Part shown: piece by piece, positions 9,096-18,481 of the stretch
Layout: every line of letters begins with the position of its first letter
Numbering within the stretch: position 1 is the first letter of the stretch
NCBI RefSeq assembly: GCF_000757485.1
Contig: NZ_JPYO01000042.1
Coordinates: forward strand, 1 to 64,000
Direction of reading: 5' to 3'
Source of the DNA: Achromobacter sp. RTa
GTDB taxonomy: Bacteria > Pseudomonadota > Gammaproteobacteria > Burkholderiales > Burkholderiaceae_B
Length of the DNA: 64,000 bases
Notes under the pieces: model-generated
What the model was told of the DNA's origin: nothing
What the model saw: the letters and a program-made list of their open reading frames with translations, nothing else
Database searches by the model: none
Made by a program: the position numbers and the translations under genes

Positions 9096-10325
9096 ATGGC
9101 ATTTTCCTGGAAACGTGCGATTGCGAACGCGATAGCGCCTGTGGCGCTGGCGATGTGCGCGCTCCTGCCCCCCGCCGCGCAAGCGGCCAAGAATTCCGAT
9201 CCCTGCAAGACCAACGCCAAGTCGTCGGCCTGCAAGGCGCAGCAAGCCAAGAAGGCGCCGGCCCCCAAGGCCGCATCCGGTAAACAGACCGCTTCGGCGG
9301 GCAAGAAGGCCGCTCCTTCCGCAAAAAAGGCCGCCCCATCCTCCGCCAAGAAGGCCCCGCCCAAATCTTCCTCCGGCAAGAAGGCCGCCGCCCCCAAGAG
9401 CGGCAAGGGCGGCAAGCAGGTCGCCGCGAGGGGCACTCCCTCCAAGAAGGGCGCCGCGGGCAAGGGCGGCAAGCCGAACAAGCCGTCGCGCGCGCAACGC
9501 GCCGCCGCCGCGGCAAGCGCGGCGGCCATGCCGCCGCCCGCCTCGTCGGTGCGCGCCGAGGCCGCGGCCCTGCGCTCCAGCACCGCCTATGTGCAAGACC
9601 TGGAAACCTCCACGGTCATCTTCGCCAAGAACGAAAACGTCGTGCGTCCCATCGCTTCCATCTCGAAGCTGATGACCGCCGTCGTCGTGGTGGACGCGAA
9701 CCTGCCCATGGACGAAATGCTGGAAATCACCGATGACGACGTCGACGGCCTCAAGCACACCACCTCGCGCCTGCGCGTGGGCACCAAGCTGTCTCGCGGC
9801 GACATGCTGCACCTGGCCCTGATGTCTTCGGAAAACCGCGCTGCCAATGCGCTGGGCCGCCACTATCCGGGCGGCCTGCCCGCCTTCGTGGCCGCCATGA
9901 ACGCCAAGGCGCGGGCGCTGGGCATGACCAGCACGCACTTCATCGAACCCACCGGCCTGTCCAGCGACAACGTATCGTCGCCGCACGATCTGGCCCGCCT
10001 GCTGCGCGCCGCCTCCCAGCGCCCGCTGATCCACCGCTACTCCACCGACACCGAGTACGAGGTCGAGATCAACAACCGCACACAGACCTTCCGCAACACG
10101 AACCTGCTGGTGCGCAAGCCCGACTGGGACATCAAGGTCTCCAAGACCGGCTACATCAACGAAGCCGGCGAATGCCTGGTGATGCTGGCCCGCATCAACG
10201 GCCGCGACCTGGCCATCGTGCTGCTGGATTCGCAAGGCAAGCTCTCGCGCATCGGCGATGCCGTGCGCATCCGCCGCATCGTGCAAAGCGAAGTGGCGCT
10301 GGCGTCGATCCAGTCCGGCGGTTGA
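9096..10325 (+). CDS. pbpG: D-alanyl-D-alanine endopeptidase (PBP7 type)
   Basis: Low-molecular-weight penicillin-binding protein of the peptidase S11 family, 409 aa, which cuts cross-links in periplasmic peptidoglycan. A signal peptide covers residues 1-30. It is followed by an unusually long Lys/Ala/Pro/Ser-rich linker (about 45-145) that looks disordered and strongly basic. The catalytic triad motifs are SISK at 188-191, SEN at 245-247 and KTG near 350, all intact. The linker could bind acidic polymers or the cell wall, which is my inference. An efficient hairpin terminator follows 36 bp after the stop. Confidence 0.93.
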   Translation: MAFSWKRAIANAIAPVALAMCALLPPAAQAAKNSDPCKTNAKSSACKAQQAKKAPAPKAASGKQTASAGKKAAPSAKKAAPSSAKKAPPKSSSGKKAAAPKSGKGGKQVAARGTPSKKGAAGKGGKPNKPSRAQRAAAAASAAAMPPPASSVRAEAAALRSSTAYVQDLETSTVIFAKNENVVRPIASISKLMTAVVVVDANLPMDEMLEITDDDVDGLKHTTSRLRVGTKLSRGDMLHLALMSSENRAANALGRHYPGGLPAFVAAMNAKARALGMTSTHFIEPTGLSSDNVSSPHDLARLLRAASQRPLIHRYSTDTEYEVEINNRTQTFRNTNLLVRKPDWDIKVSKTGYINEAGECLVMLARINGRDLAIVLLDSQGKLSRIGDAVRIRRIVQSEVALASIQSGG

Positions 10326-10361
10326 ACGCCCGCCTCGCTACGCTGCTCCCCTGCGAAAAAG

Positions 10362-10383
10362 GCCCGATACGTCGGGCTTTTTT
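10362..10383. terminator. Bidirectional Rho-independent terminator
   Basis: GCCCGA, loop TACG, TCGGGC followed by six T on the plus strand; on the minus strand the same stem is followed by CTTTTT. It serves pbpG and the convergent ribbon-helix-helix gene. Confidence 0.9.
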
Positions 10384-10386
10384 CTT

Positions 10387-10773
10387 TTACGCCGCCCGGC
10401 GCTTGGGCCGCAGCGGCTGCGTGTCGTACAGCGAGGGAGGCAGCCCTTCCAGCACGGCCTGGGCATTGAGCGAGCGGATCGGCACGGCGGCGTCCAGAGG
10501 GATCCTGCCCTCGGCCTGCAATAGCTGGTAGCGCAGGCAGCACACGCGCAGGAAAGAAGTGAAATTGGCGGCCTCGCCGCGGTACTCGACCAGTTCGTCG
10601 TACAGGCGTTCGATCAGCTGCGTCACGCGCATCCCGTCGCGGCCCGCGATCTCTTCCAGGACCTGCCAGAACAGCCGTTCAAGCCGCAGGCTGGTGGCCA
10701 CGCCATGCAGGCGCAGGGAACGGGTTTCAGGAGTGTAGGACTGCTCGCTGGCGCGGATGAAGATTTCACACAT
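10387..10773 (-). CDS. Ribbon-helix-helix domain protein
   Basis: 128 aa. The N-terminal half (starting MCEIFIRASEQSYTPETRSL, then RLHGVATSLRLERLFWQVLE) matches the RHH_4-type ribbon-helix-helix domain often annotated in proteobacteria as an arylsulfate-sulfotransferase-like or aryl-regulated DNA-binding protein: a beta strand followed by two helices with conserved R-L-H-G and TSLRLE. The C-terminal 40 residues are Pro/Arg-rich. Likely a small transcription factor; the target is unknown. It shares a divergent region with adhP but regulation of adhP by it is only a possibility. Confidence 0.75.
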   Translation of the reverse strand: MCEIFIRASEQSYTPETRSLRLHGVATSLRLERLFWQVLEEIAGRDGMRVTQLIERLYDELVEYRGEAANFTSFLRVCCLRYQLLQAEGRIPLDAAVPIRSLNAQAVLEGLPPSLYDTQPLRPKRRAA

Positions 10774-10936
10774 GGGAGATCCTGGAGCTCTGGGGCAAGG
10801 CGCTTGCCCGGGCCGGGACGCCTACGGCTCACTGTACGCCGTTTGGCCGCGCCGCGGCAAGGCGGCGCGGCGCGCGCCGCCGCCTCCCGCCCATTCTGAA
10901 ACCACACGTTTCCGGCCTGCCGCCTTTCCCCGCCCG

Positions 10937-10950
10937 TTGATATAAATCAT
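10937..10950 (+). promoter_or_regulatory. FNR/Anr-like site upstream of adhP
   Basis: TTGAT, 4 nt, ATCAT: nine of ten consensus positions of the FNR/Anr/CRP-family box TTGAT-N4-ATCAA. Its centre lies about 65 bp before the adhP ATG, a distance compatible with activation of a promoter whose start is near 10985-10990. A possible -10 is TATCAA at 10978. Confidence 0.6.
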
Positions 10951-11008
10951 GGTCGGGAAAACGCACGCGTTCGAGGATATCAAGAGTGATCTGACTTCGG
11001 AGGTAGTG

Positions 11009-12034
11009 ATGGAAAAAACCATGAAAGCAGCGGTTGCACGAGCATTCGGCAAGCCCCTCGCAATCGAAGAAGTCGCGGTGCCGCGCCCGGGTCCGGGCGA
11101 ACTCCTGGTGAAAATCGAAGCCTGCGGCGTGTGCCACACCGATTTGCACGCCGTCGAGGGCGACTGGCCCGTCAAGCCCAATCCGCCATTCATCCCCGGG
11201 CACGAAGGCGTCGGCCACGTCGTGGCGGTGGGCTCCGGCGTCACCCATGTGAAGGAAGGCGACCGCGTCGGCATTCCCTGGCTCTATTCCGCCTGCGGGC
11301 ACTGCGAGCATTGCCTGGGCGGCTGGGAAACCCTGTGCGAACAGCAGCAGAACGCGGGCTATTCCGTGAACGGCGGCTTTGCCGAATATGCGCTGGCCGC
11401 CGCGGACTACGTGGGCCTGCTGCCCAAGAACGTCGGTTTCGTCGATATCGCGCCCGTGCTGTGCGCCGGCGTCACCGTCTACAAGGGGCTGAAGATGACG
11501 GACACCCGCCCCGGCAACTGGGTGGTGATCTCCGGCATCGGCGGGCTGGGCCACATGGCCGTGCAATATGCGAAGGCCATGGGCCTGAACGTCGCGGCGG
11601 TGGACATCGACGATGGCAAGCTGGACTTCGCCCGCCGCCTGGGCGCGGAAGTCACGGTCAACGCCAGGACGACGGATCCAGCCGCCTACCTGAAGCGCGA
11701 GATCGGCGGCGCGCATGGCGCGCTGATTACGGCGGTATCGCCCAAGGCGTTCGAGCAGGCGCTGGGCATGGTGCGGCGCGGCGGAACCGTGGCGCTCAAC
11801 GGCCTGCCCCCGGGCGACTTTCCGCTGTCGATCTTCGACATGGTGCTCAACGGCATCACCGTGCGCGGCTCGATCGTCGGCTCACGGCTGGACCTGCAGG
11901 AGTCCCTGCAGTTCGCCGAAGAGGGCAAGGTGCATGCCACCGTCGCCACCGAAAGCCTGGAAAACATCAACGACGTTTTCGACCGCATGCGCCGCGGCCA
12001 GATCGAGGGCCGCATCGTGCTCGATTTCGCCTGA
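11009..12034 (+). CDS. adhP: Zinc-dependent alcohol dehydrogenase AdhP
   Basis: NAD-dependent medium-chain alcohol dehydrogenase oxidising ethanol and similar primary alcohols, or reducing aldehydes during fermentation; 341 aa, the usual length. Catalytic zinc ligands C42 and H65 are present ([15 protein letters not shown]), as are the four structural zinc cysteines C96, C99, C102 and C110. The Rossmann motif [17 protein letters not shown] follows. The start at 11009 was chosen over an upstream in-frame GTG/ATG because GGAGG sits 5 nt before it. An FNR-like box upstream fits induction at low oxygen. Confidence 0.95.
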   Translation: MEKTMKAAVARAFGKPLAIEEVAVPRPGPGELLVKIEACGVCHTDLHAVEGDWPVKPNPPFIPGHEGVGHVVAVGSGVTHVKEGDRVGIPWLYSACGHCEHCLGGWETLCEQQQNAGYSVNGGFAEYALAAADYVGLLPKNVGFVDIAPVLCAGVTVYKGLKMTDTRPGNWVVISGIGGLGHMAVQYAKAMGLNVAAVDIDDGKLDFARRLGAEVTVNARTTDPAAYLKREIGGAHGALITAVSPKAFEQALGMVRRGGTVALNGLPPGDFPLSIFDMVLNGITVRGSIVGSRLDLQESLQFAEEGKVHATVATESLENINDVFDRMRRGQIEGRIVLDFA

Positions 12035-12086
12035 GCGCGCTGGGCGGCAGGCAAGTCAAAAGCGCCGCCGCGTCCCGCCTCCGGCC

Positions 12087-12665
12087 TCAGGGCACGATCT
12101 TGGTGCCCAGCACCGCCAGGAATTGCGACATCCAGGCCGGATGCGCGGGCCATGCGGGCGCCGTCACCAGATTGCCGTCGGTATAGGCCTGGTCGATCCC
12201 GATCTCGGCGTAGGTGCCGCCGGCCAGGCGGACCTCCGGCGCGCACGCCGGATACGCCGAGCACGTGCGCCCCTTCAGTATCCCGGCCGCGGCCAGCAGC
12301 TGCGCTCCGTGGCACACCGCGGCGATGGGCTTCCCGGCCTGGTCGAAGGCGCGCACGATGTCCAGCACCTTTTCGTTCAGCCGCAGATACTCCGGCGCGC
12401 GCCCGCCCGGGATGACCAGGCCGTCGTAGGAGGAAGGTTCGACGCGGTCGAAATCGTAATTGAGCGCGAAATTGTGGCCGCGTTTTTCGGTATAGGTCTG
12501 CCCACCTTCGAAATCATGGATGGCCGTGGCCACGGTATCCCCGGCCTTCTTGTCCGGGCATACCGCATGCACCGTGTGCCCGACCGCCAGCAGGGTCTGG
12601 TACGGCACCATGGTTTCGTAGTCTTCGGCGTAGTCGCCGACCAGCATCAACAAGCGCTTGCTCAT
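12087..12665 (-). CDS. DJ-1/PfpI family protein
   Basis: 192 aa glutamine-amidotransferase-like protein. The nucleophile elbow AVCHGAQ places the reactive cysteine near residue 116, and [12 protein letters not shown] is the conserved strand carrying the acidic partner. Relatives include PfpI peptidase, YhbO-type protein deglycases and isonitrile hydratases; sequence alone does not decide between them. It converges on adhP with only 52 bp between. Confidence 0.88.
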   Translation of the reverse strand: MSKRLLMLVGDYAEDYETMVPYQTLLAVGHTVHAVCPDKKAGDTVATAIHDFEGGQTYTEKRGHNFALNYDFDRVEPSSYDGLVIPGGRAPEYLRLNEKVLDIVRAFDQAGKPIAAVCHGAQLLAAAGILKGRTCSAYPACAPEVRLAGGTYAEIGIDQAYTDGNLVTAPAWPAHPAWMSQFLAVLGTKIVP

Positions 12666-12800
12666 GAGGGTCTCCTAGGGATGGCGGGATACCGGTTCAG
12701 CACCCGGGAAGCCGGGTTCCGGTTTTTGCAGCCCTATTGTGGCGCCGCCCTGGACCATGGAGGTGGTAGCGGGATACCGCAGCAAACGCTTGACCCGGCG

Positions 12801-13292
12801 CTACTGCTCCAGCGCGACGGACACGGTTTTTGCGCCCAGCAGGCCGACCAGCACCTTGGGATCGATCCCGATCAGGTAGCCACGCCGGCCGCCGTTGATA
12901 TAGACCACGGGATAGTCCAGCATCTCCGCCTCCACCCAGACCGGCATCTTCTTGCGCGTGCCGAATGGCGACGTGCCGCCTACCTGGTAGCCGGAATGGC
13001 GCTGCGCCACCTCGGGCTTGCAGGGCTCGACCTTTTTCAGGCCCGCCTGGCGGGCCAGGTTCTTGGTGGAGACTTCCCGGTCGCCATGCATGACGATGAT
13101 CAGGGGCTTGGCCGACTCGTCCTCCATGATCAGGGTCTTGACCACCGCATGCGGGTCCAGGCCCAGCTGGCGCGCGGCTTCGCCGGCGCCGCCGTGGTCG
13201 ACGTATTCGTAAGTGTGTTCCGTGTAGGCCACCTTGTGCTGCTTGAGGAACTGGGTGGCGGGCGTTTCTGAAACGTGGCGGGATTTGCTCAT
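12801..13292 (-). CDS. ybaK: Cys-tRNA(Pro) deacylase YbaK
   Basis: 163 aa single-domain trans-editing enzyme that hydrolyses mischarged Cys-tRNA(Pro) in the cytoplasm. The family pattern is visible: ATQFLKQHKVAYTEHTYEY at the N-terminus, VVKTLIMEDESAKPLIIVMH, the conserved lysine in the KT segment, and GGTSPFGTRKKMPVW followed by YINGGRRGYLIGIDP. Length and motif order are typical of the YbaK/EbsC type rather than the ProRS insertion domain. It lies immediately downstream of xerD on the same strand (48-bp gap). Confidence 0.93.
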   Translation of the reverse strand: MSKSRHVSETPATQFLKQHKVAYTEHTYEYVDHGGAGEAARQLGLDPHAVVKTLIMEDESAKPLIIVMHGDREVSTKNLARQAGLKKVEPCKPEVAQRHSGYQVGGTSPFGTRKKMPVWVEAEMLDYPVVYINGGRRGYLIGIDPKVLVGLLGAKTVSVALEQ

Positions 13293-13340
13293 GGGAAATG
13301 CGGTACGGCTGAAGAATGAATGGGGATGGCCGCGGCGCGG

Positions 13341-14324
13341 CTAGCCGCGGGGGTGATGCGCGGCGTGCAAGGCCTTCAGGCGCTCGCGCGCGACGTGCGT
13401 GTAGATCTGCGTGGTGGAGATATCGGCGTGGCCCAGCAGCATCTGCACCACGCGCAGGTCCGCGCCGTGGTTCAGCAGGTGCGTGGCGAAGGCATGCCGC
13501 AAGACGTGCGGCGACAGGGGCGCGCGGACGTCCGCCAGCAACGCATATTTCTTGACCAGTTGCCAGAAGGCCTGGCGCGACATCGGTTCCGCCCGGCCCG
13601 TGATGAAGAGCGCGTCGCTGACGCGGCCGGCCAGCAATTCCGGCCGCCCGGTCTTCAGATAGCGGTCGATCCAGTGGGCCGCCTCCGCGCCCAGGGGCAC
13701 CAGCCTGTCCTTGCCGCCCTTGCCCAACACCACGCGCACCACGCCTTCGTTCAGGCTCACGTCTAGCGTGCGCACTCCCACCAGCTCGGATACGCGCAAG
13801 CCGGTCGCGTACAGGGTTTCCAGCATGGCGCGGTCGCGCAGGCCTCTGGCCTGGTCCAGGTCGGGCGCGCGCAGCAGCGCGTCCACCTGCTGCTCGGAGA
13901 GCGTCTTGGGCATGCGCGGCGGCTGCTTGGCCGCGACGAGGGTCAGGCAGGGATCGCGCTCGCAACGGTGTTCGCGCAGGGCCCACGCATAGAAGCGGCG
14001 CAGCGCGGCAAGCCGGCGGTTGGCGGTGGTCGCACGCGTTTCCTCATGGCGGAAGGCGAACCAGGCCTCGATATCGCCCTTGCCGGCCTCGCGCAGGGCC
14101 TTCGCGGGCCCGGCGGGAAGCGCGTGGCTGTGCGCGGCATCGCCGTGGCGGTCGGCCATTTCACGGGCATAGGCCTCCGGGTCCTCCAGCCAGCGCGCAA
14201 AGCCGGTCAGGTCGCGCCGGTAGGCGGCCAGGGTATTGGCCGACAGGCCGTCCTCGAGCCATACGGCGTCGATGAAAGCGTCGATGTCGGCCTGCGAGGC
14301 CAGCGGCGATCGGGTGTCGGGCAT
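13341..14324 (-). CDS. xerD: Site-specific tyrosine recombinase XerD
   Basis: 327 aa recombinase that, with XerC, resolves chromosome dimers at dif. Catalytic residues are all visible: R177 (ATGLRVSEL), a lysine in GKGGKDR (202-205), H273 and R276 (HVLRHAFATHLL), H299 (LLGHADIS) and the nucleophile Y308 (TTQIYTHVA). The N-terminal SAM-like domain carries an insertion of about 25 residues (near 55-80), which makes it longer than the usual 300 aa. No integrase-type context (attachment site, phage genes) is present, so it is the housekeeping enzyme. Confidence 0.94.
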   Translation of the reverse strand: MPDTRSPLASQADIDAFIDAVWLEDGLSANTLAAYRRDLTGFARWLEDPEAYAREMADRHGDAAHSHALPAGPAKALREAGKGDIEAWFAFRHEETRATTANRRLAALRRFYAWALREHRCERDPCLTLVAAKQPPRMPKTLSEQQVDALLRAPDLDQARGLRDRAMLETLYATGLRVSELVGVRTLDVSLNEGVVRVVLGKGGKDRLVPLGAEAAHWIDRYLKTGRPELLAGRVSDALFITGRAEPMSRQAFWQLVKKYALLADVRAPLSPHVLRHAFATHLLNHGADLRVVQMLLGHADISTTQIYTHVARERLKALHAAHHPRG

Positions 14325-14343
14325 GATGAAGGGATTCTACGGC

Positions 14344-15249
14344 TCAACGCCCGCCCACGCCTGCGGCGGCGGCCTTCAGCCAGCTCTCGAAAAGCTTCAG
14401 CGCCTCGGAGCGTTCGCTGCGCAGGGGATATCCGAAGTAATAGCCCTGGCTGACCGCCAGCGCCTGCGGCACCGGCATCGCCAGCGTGCCCTGGTCCAGC
14501 GCCGGCTGCGCCAGGAAGCGCGGCATCAGCCCGACGCCCAGCCCGGCTTGCACCGCCGCCATCACCATGGTGAAGAGTTCGTAGCGCGGGCCTCCGGCGG
14601 CCTGGGGCCCGTACAGACAGCCGTTGGCGCCGTACCATTGGCGCCAGGCGTCCGGCCGCGAGGCCAGGTGCAGATGGGTCATGCCTGCCAGCGCGCTGGC
14701 GCCGGGCTCGGACGCGCGCTCGGCCAGTTCGGGCGCGCATACCGGCACCAATTCGCGCTCGGGAAAGAGCAGCACGCCCTGGGTGCCGGGCCACAATCCG
14801 TCCCCGTGGTAGAGCGCGCCGTCGAAGGGCTGGTCCTTGAATTGGAAAGGCAGCGTGCGCACGGACAGGCTGACCGTGATGTCGCCGTGCTCGCGCTGGA
14901 AATCGGCCAGGCGCGGAATCAGCCACGTCGTCGCCAGGGTGGGGACCACCGCAATATGGATGCTGCGCCCCATGCCGGTCCGGCTGACCAGGCCAAACGT
15001 GTCTTTTTCGATCTGGTCCAGATGGTGCCGGATGCGGCCGGCGTACTCTGCCCCGTGGTCGGTCAGCACGATGCGCCGCCTCACCCGGGTGAAAAGCTGC
15101 ACCCCAAGGCGGGCCTCCAGGCTGGCGACCTGCCGGTAGACCGCGCTGTGCGTCAGGGACAGTTCCTCGGCCGCGCGGGAAAAGCTGCCCAGGCGGGCCG
15201 AAGCTTCGAACGCCTGCAGGGCGCTCAGATTGGGGATGCCGTTTCTCAT
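14344..15249 (-). CDS. LysR-family regulator, GcvA-like
   Basis: 301 aa. Winged HTH at 1-65 (ALQAFEASARLGSFSRAAEE, HSAVYRQVASLEARLG) followed by a periplasmic-binding-like effector domain. The start NLSALQAFEASARLGSFS is the GcvA subtype. It is transcribed divergently from the ThDP-enzyme gene at 15422, across 172 bp that contain a perfect TGCAATT/AATTGCA inverted repeat, so it very probably controls that gene. Effector unknown. Confidence 0.9.
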   Translation of the reverse strand: MRNGIPNLSALQAFEASARLGSFSRAAEELSLTHSAVYRQVASLEARLGVQLFTRVRRRIVLTDHGAEYAGRIRHHLDQIEKDTFGLVSRTGMGRSIHIAVVPTLATTWLIPRLADFQREHGDITVSLSVRTLPFQFKDQPFDGALYHGDGLWPGTQGVLLFPERELVPVCAPELAERASEPGASALAGMTHLHLASRPDAWRQWYGANGCLYGPQAAGGPRYELFTMVMAAVQAGLGVGLMPRFLAQPALDQGTLAMPVPQALAVSQGYYFGYPLRSERSEALKLFESWLKAAAAGVGGR

Positions 15250-15353
15250 GGAGCGGGAACCGTGCCGCAGCCGAGGCTTGCCGCCGTGCCCCCAAGGGCC
15301 CGGCGCTTGCCGCGGCGCAACATGGCGTGTCGTGCCGGTGGGTCAATAGATTG

Positions 15354-15372
15354 TGCAATTTTATCAATTGCA
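15354..15372. promoter_or_regulatory. Inverted repeat, candidate LysR operator
   Basis: TGCAATT, 5 nt (TTATC), AATTGCA, a perfect 7-bp inverted repeat in the divergent region between the LysR gene and the ThDP-enzyme gene. GTGCAAT and GCATTGTGC flank it, giving further half-site-like matches. Position and symmetry fit the recognition site of a LysR-type regulator. Confidence 0.5.
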
Positions 15373-15421
15373 TTGTGCGATCGAGGAACATTATGCTCGG
15401 ATGTCCTAACCTCGGCTCATC

Positions 15422-17119
15422 ATGACTACCACCCCCATGTCCCAGCAAAAATCCCGCCTTGGCGGTCACATCCTGGTCGACCAGCTGGTTGCGCAGGGCG
15501 TCAAACATGTTTTCTGCGTTCCCGGCGAAAGCTACCTCGCGGTGCTGGACGGCCTGCACGACGCGGACATCAAGGTGACGGTCTGCCGCCAGGAAGGCGG
15601 CGCGGCCATGATGGCCGACGCCCACGGCAAGCTGACCGGGGAACCCGGCATCTGCATGGTCACCCGCGGCCCCGGCGCGTCCAACGCGCTGGCCGGCGTG
15701 CATATCGCCAAGCAGGATTCCACCCCGCTGATTCTGTTCGTCGGCCAGATCGAGCGCGGCATGCGCGAGCGCGAGGCCTTCCAGGAAATGGACTACCGCG
15801 CCGTGTTCGGCACGCAGGCCAAGTGGGTCACCGAGATCGACCAGGTCGAACGGATTCCCGAACTGATTTCCCGCGCCTTCCACGTTGCCACCTCGGGCCG
15901 CCCGGGCCCCGTCGTCATCGCCCTGCCCGAAGACATGCTGGTCGAAGCGGCGGCGGTCGCCGACGCGCCCCGTTACGAAGTGATCGATTCCGCCCCCTCC
16001 GCCGGGCAACTGGCCGACCTGGAAAAGCTGCTGGCGGAAGCCAGGAATCCGGTCGCCATCCTGGGCGGCACGCGCTGGGACGCCCGCGCCGTGCAGCAGT
16101 TCGCCGATTTCGCGCAACGCCACGCCCTGCCCACGGCGGTGTCGTTCCGCCGCCAGATGCTGTTCCCCGCCGACCACCCCTGCTTCATCGGCGACGTGGG
16201 CCTGGGCATCAATCCCGCCCTGCTCCAGCGCGTCACCGAGGCGGACCTGGTCCTGCTGGTGGGCGGCCGCATGTCGGAAAGCCCCAGCCAGGCCTACACC
16301 CTGCTGGACATTCCCGTGCCCAGGCAGAAGCTGGTGCACGTGCATCCCGACCCCGCCGAACTGGCGCGCGTCTACCGCCCCACGCTGGCCATCAACACCT
16401 CGCCCGCCGCGTTCGCGCAGGCGCTTGCCGGCCTTAAGGCGCCCGCCAAGCCCGCCTGGGCCGAGGGCACGCAGGCCATGCGCGAGTCGTACCTGAAATG
16501 GAGCGATCCCGCCCCGGTCACGACGCCCGGCGCGCTGCAGATGGGCCAGGTCATGGCCTACCTGGAAAAGACGCTGCCCGCTGACGCCATCATGACCAAC
16601 GGCGCCGGCAACTACGCCACCTGGCTGCACCGCTTCCACCGCTTCACCCGCTACGGCACGCAGTTGGCGCCCACCTCGGGCTCGATGGGCTACGGCCTGC
16701 CGGCAGCCGTGGGCGCCAAGCGCGTCTGGCCCGACAAGACGGTCGTGTGCTTCGCCGGCGACGGCTGCTTCCTGATGCACGGCCAGGAATTCGCCACGGC
16801 GGTGCAGTACGACCTGCCCATCGTGGTGGTGCTGGTGGACAACGGCATGTACGGCACGATCCGCATGCACCAGGAAAAGCACTACCCCGGCCGCGTTTCC
16901 GCGACCGCGCTGAAAAATCCGGACTTCGCCGACTACGCGCGCGCCTTCGGCGGCCACGGCGAACGCGTCGAGACCACCGAGCAGTTCGGGCCGGCCTTCG
17001 AGCGCGCCCTGGCCAGCGGCAAGCCGGCGATCCTGCATTGCTTCATCGATCCGGAAACCATCACGCCGACCACGACCCTGGAAAAGATCCGCGACGCGGC
17101 CCTGAAGGCTCAGCACTGA
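15422..17119 (+). CDS. Thiamine-diphosphate-dependent enzyme, acetolactate-synthase-like
   Basis: 565 aa with the three-domain layout of the acetolactate synthase/pyruvate oxidase family. The conserved activating Glu is in VCRQEGGAAMMADAHGKLTG (near residue 60). The ThDP motif starts at GDGCFLMHGQEFATAV and ends with DNGMYGTI. It is shorter and lacks a neighbouring small regulatory subunit gene, and both differ from biosynthetic IlvB. A catabolic 2-oxoacid decarboxylase, oxidase or carboligase role under the divergent LysR regulator is more likely. Substrate not determinable from sequence. Confidence 0.85.
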   Translation: MTTTPMSQQKSRLGGHILVDQLVAQGVKHVFCVPGESYLAVLDGLHDADIKVTVCRQEGGAAMMADAHGKLTGEPGICMVTRGPGASNALAGVHIAKQDSTPLILFVGQIERGMREREAFQEMDYRAVFGTQAKWVTEIDQVERIPELISRAFHVATSGRPGPVVIALPEDMLVEAAAVADAPRYEVIDSAPSAGQLADLEKLLAEARNPVAILGGTRWDARAVQQFADFAQRHALPTAVSFRRQMLFPADHPCFIGDVGLGINPALLQRVTEADLVLLVGGRMSESPSQAYTLLDIPVPRQKLVHVHPDPAELARVYRPTLAINTSPAAFAQALAGLKAPAKPAWAEGTQAMRESYLKWSDPAPVTTPGALQMGQVMAYLEKTLPADAIMTNGAGNYATWLHRFHRFTRYGTQLAPTSGSMGYGLPAAVGAKRVWPDKTVVCFAGDGCFLMHGQEFATAVQYDLPIVVVLVDNGMYGTIRMHQEKHYPGRVSATALKNPDFADYARAFGGHGERVETTEQFGPAFERALASGKPAILHCFIDPETITPTTTLEKIRDAALKAQH

Positions 17120-17251
17120 CACGGCAGGAACGCGGCAGGCGGCAGCGGCGCGCATGGCGCGCGCCGCGAAATCCGCGGCTTGCCGTCCCATTTATTTTAG
17201 GTTTAAACTTTCTAGCATTCCGAACACGGAAATCCATAGCGGAGACCCAGC

Positions 17252-18445
17252 ATGTCCTCGAATCCTTCCTTTCACTGGCAAGACCCCCTGTTGCTGGACC
17301 AGCAACTGACCGAAGAAGAACGCATGGTGCGTGACGCCGCCTACGCCTATGCGCAGGACAAGCTCGCTCCGCGCGTGCTGAACGCGTTCCGCAACGAACA
17401 GACCGACCCGGCGATCTTCTCCGAAATGGGCGAACTGGGCCTCCTGGGCGCCACCATCCCCGTCGAATACGGCGGCGCCGGCCTGAACTACGTCAGCTAC
17501 GGCCTGATCGCCCGCGAAGTCGAACGCATCGACTCCGGCTACCGCTCCATGATGAGCGTGCAGTCGTCCCTGGTGATGGTTCCCATCAACGAATTCGGCA
17601 GCGAAGCGCAAAAGCAGAAGTACCTGCCCAAGCTCGCCCGCGGCGAATGGATCGGCTGCTTCGGCCTGACCGAGCCCAACCACGGCTCCGACCCCGGCGG
17701 CATGGAAACGCGCGCGGTCAAGACCGCCGACGGCTACAAGCTCACCGGCAACAAGATGTGGATCACCAACTCCCCCATCGCCGATGTCTTCGTGGTGTGG
17801 GCCAAGTGCGTCGGCGGCGACTTCGACGGCAAGATCCGCGGATTCATCCTGGAAAAGGGCATGAAGGGCCTGTCGGCCCCGGCCATCCACGGCAAGGTCG
17901 GCCTGCGCGCCTCGATCACCGGCGAAATCGTCATGGACGAAGTGGAAGTGTCCGATGAACAGATGATGCCCGGCGTTTCCGGCCTGAAGGGCCCGTTCAC
18001 CTGCCTGAACTCCGCCCGCTACGGCATCGCCTGGGGCGCCGTCGGCGCCGCCGAGGCCTGCTGGCACACCGCCCGCCAGTACACCCTGGACCGCAAGCAG
18101 TTCGGCCGCCCGCTGGCCGCCAACCAGCTGATCCAGAAGAAGCTGGCCGACATGCAGACCGAAATCACGCTGGCCCTGCAAGGCTGCCTGCGCCTGGGCC
18201 GCATGAAGGACGAAGGCACCGCCGCCGTGGAAATCACCTCGATCATGAAGCGCAACTCCTGCGGCAAGGCCCTGGACATCGCCCGCCTGGCGCGCGACAT
18301 GCTCGGCGGCAACGGTATCTCCGACGAGTTCGGCGTCGCCCGCCACCTGGTGAACCTGGAAGTGGTCAACACCTACGAAGGCACCCACGACGTGCACGCC
18401 CTGATCCTGGGCCGCGCGCAAACGGGCCTCCAGGCCTTCTATTGA
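17252..18445 (+). CDS. gcdH: Glutaryl-CoA dehydrogenase
   Basis: 397 aa FAD acyl-CoA dehydrogenase that oxidises and decarboxylates glutaryl-CoA to crotonyl-CoA in lysine, tryptophan and some aromatic-acid breakdown. The sequence matches GCDH closely: [20 protein letters not shown] at the N-terminus, [23 protein letters not shown], and the catalytic Glu E376 in [17 protein letters not shown]. It stands alone, with 132 bp upstream that include an AT-rich stretch (17190-17215) suitable for a promoter, and GGAG before the ATG. A strong terminator follows. Confidence 0.95.
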   Translation: MSSNPSFHWQDPLLLDQQLTEEERMVRDAAYAYAQDKLAPRVLNAFRNEQTDPAIFSEMGELGLLGATIPVEYGGAGLNYVSYGLIAREVERIDSGYRSMMSVQSSLVMVPINEFGSEAQKQKYLPKLARGEWIGCFGLTEPNHGSDPGGMETRAVKTADGYKLTGNKMWITNSPIADVFVVWAKCVGGDFDGKIRGFILEKGMKGLSAPAIHGKVGLRASITGEIVMDEVEVSDEQMMPGVSGLKGPFTCLNSARYGIAWGAVGAAEACWHTARQYTLDRKQFGRPLAANQLIQKKLADMQTEITLALQGCLRLGRMKDEGTAAVEITSIMKRNSCGKALDIARLARDMLGGNGISDEFGVARHLVNLEVVNTYEGTHDVHALILGRAQTGLQAFY

Positions 18446-18481
18446 TCGCCCCGCCGGCCGCCCTCAGGCGCGGCCAGCCAG

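Noticed and set aside
9069-10286. 405-residue reading frame opposite pbpG
   Set aside because: Antisense to a protein with signal peptide and all three penicillin-binding motifs; Gly/His/Arg-rich shadow.
13341-14324. Integrase of a mobile island next to tRNA-Arg
   Set aside because: The tyrosine recombinase is XerD by sequence, is 4.5 kb from the tRNA, and no attachment-site duplication of the tRNA 3' end was found.
14207-17191. 994-residue minus-strand frame across the LysR and ThDP-enzyme genes
   Set aside because: It is a shadow of genes that show clear motifs in other frames, and it crosses a regulatory gap.
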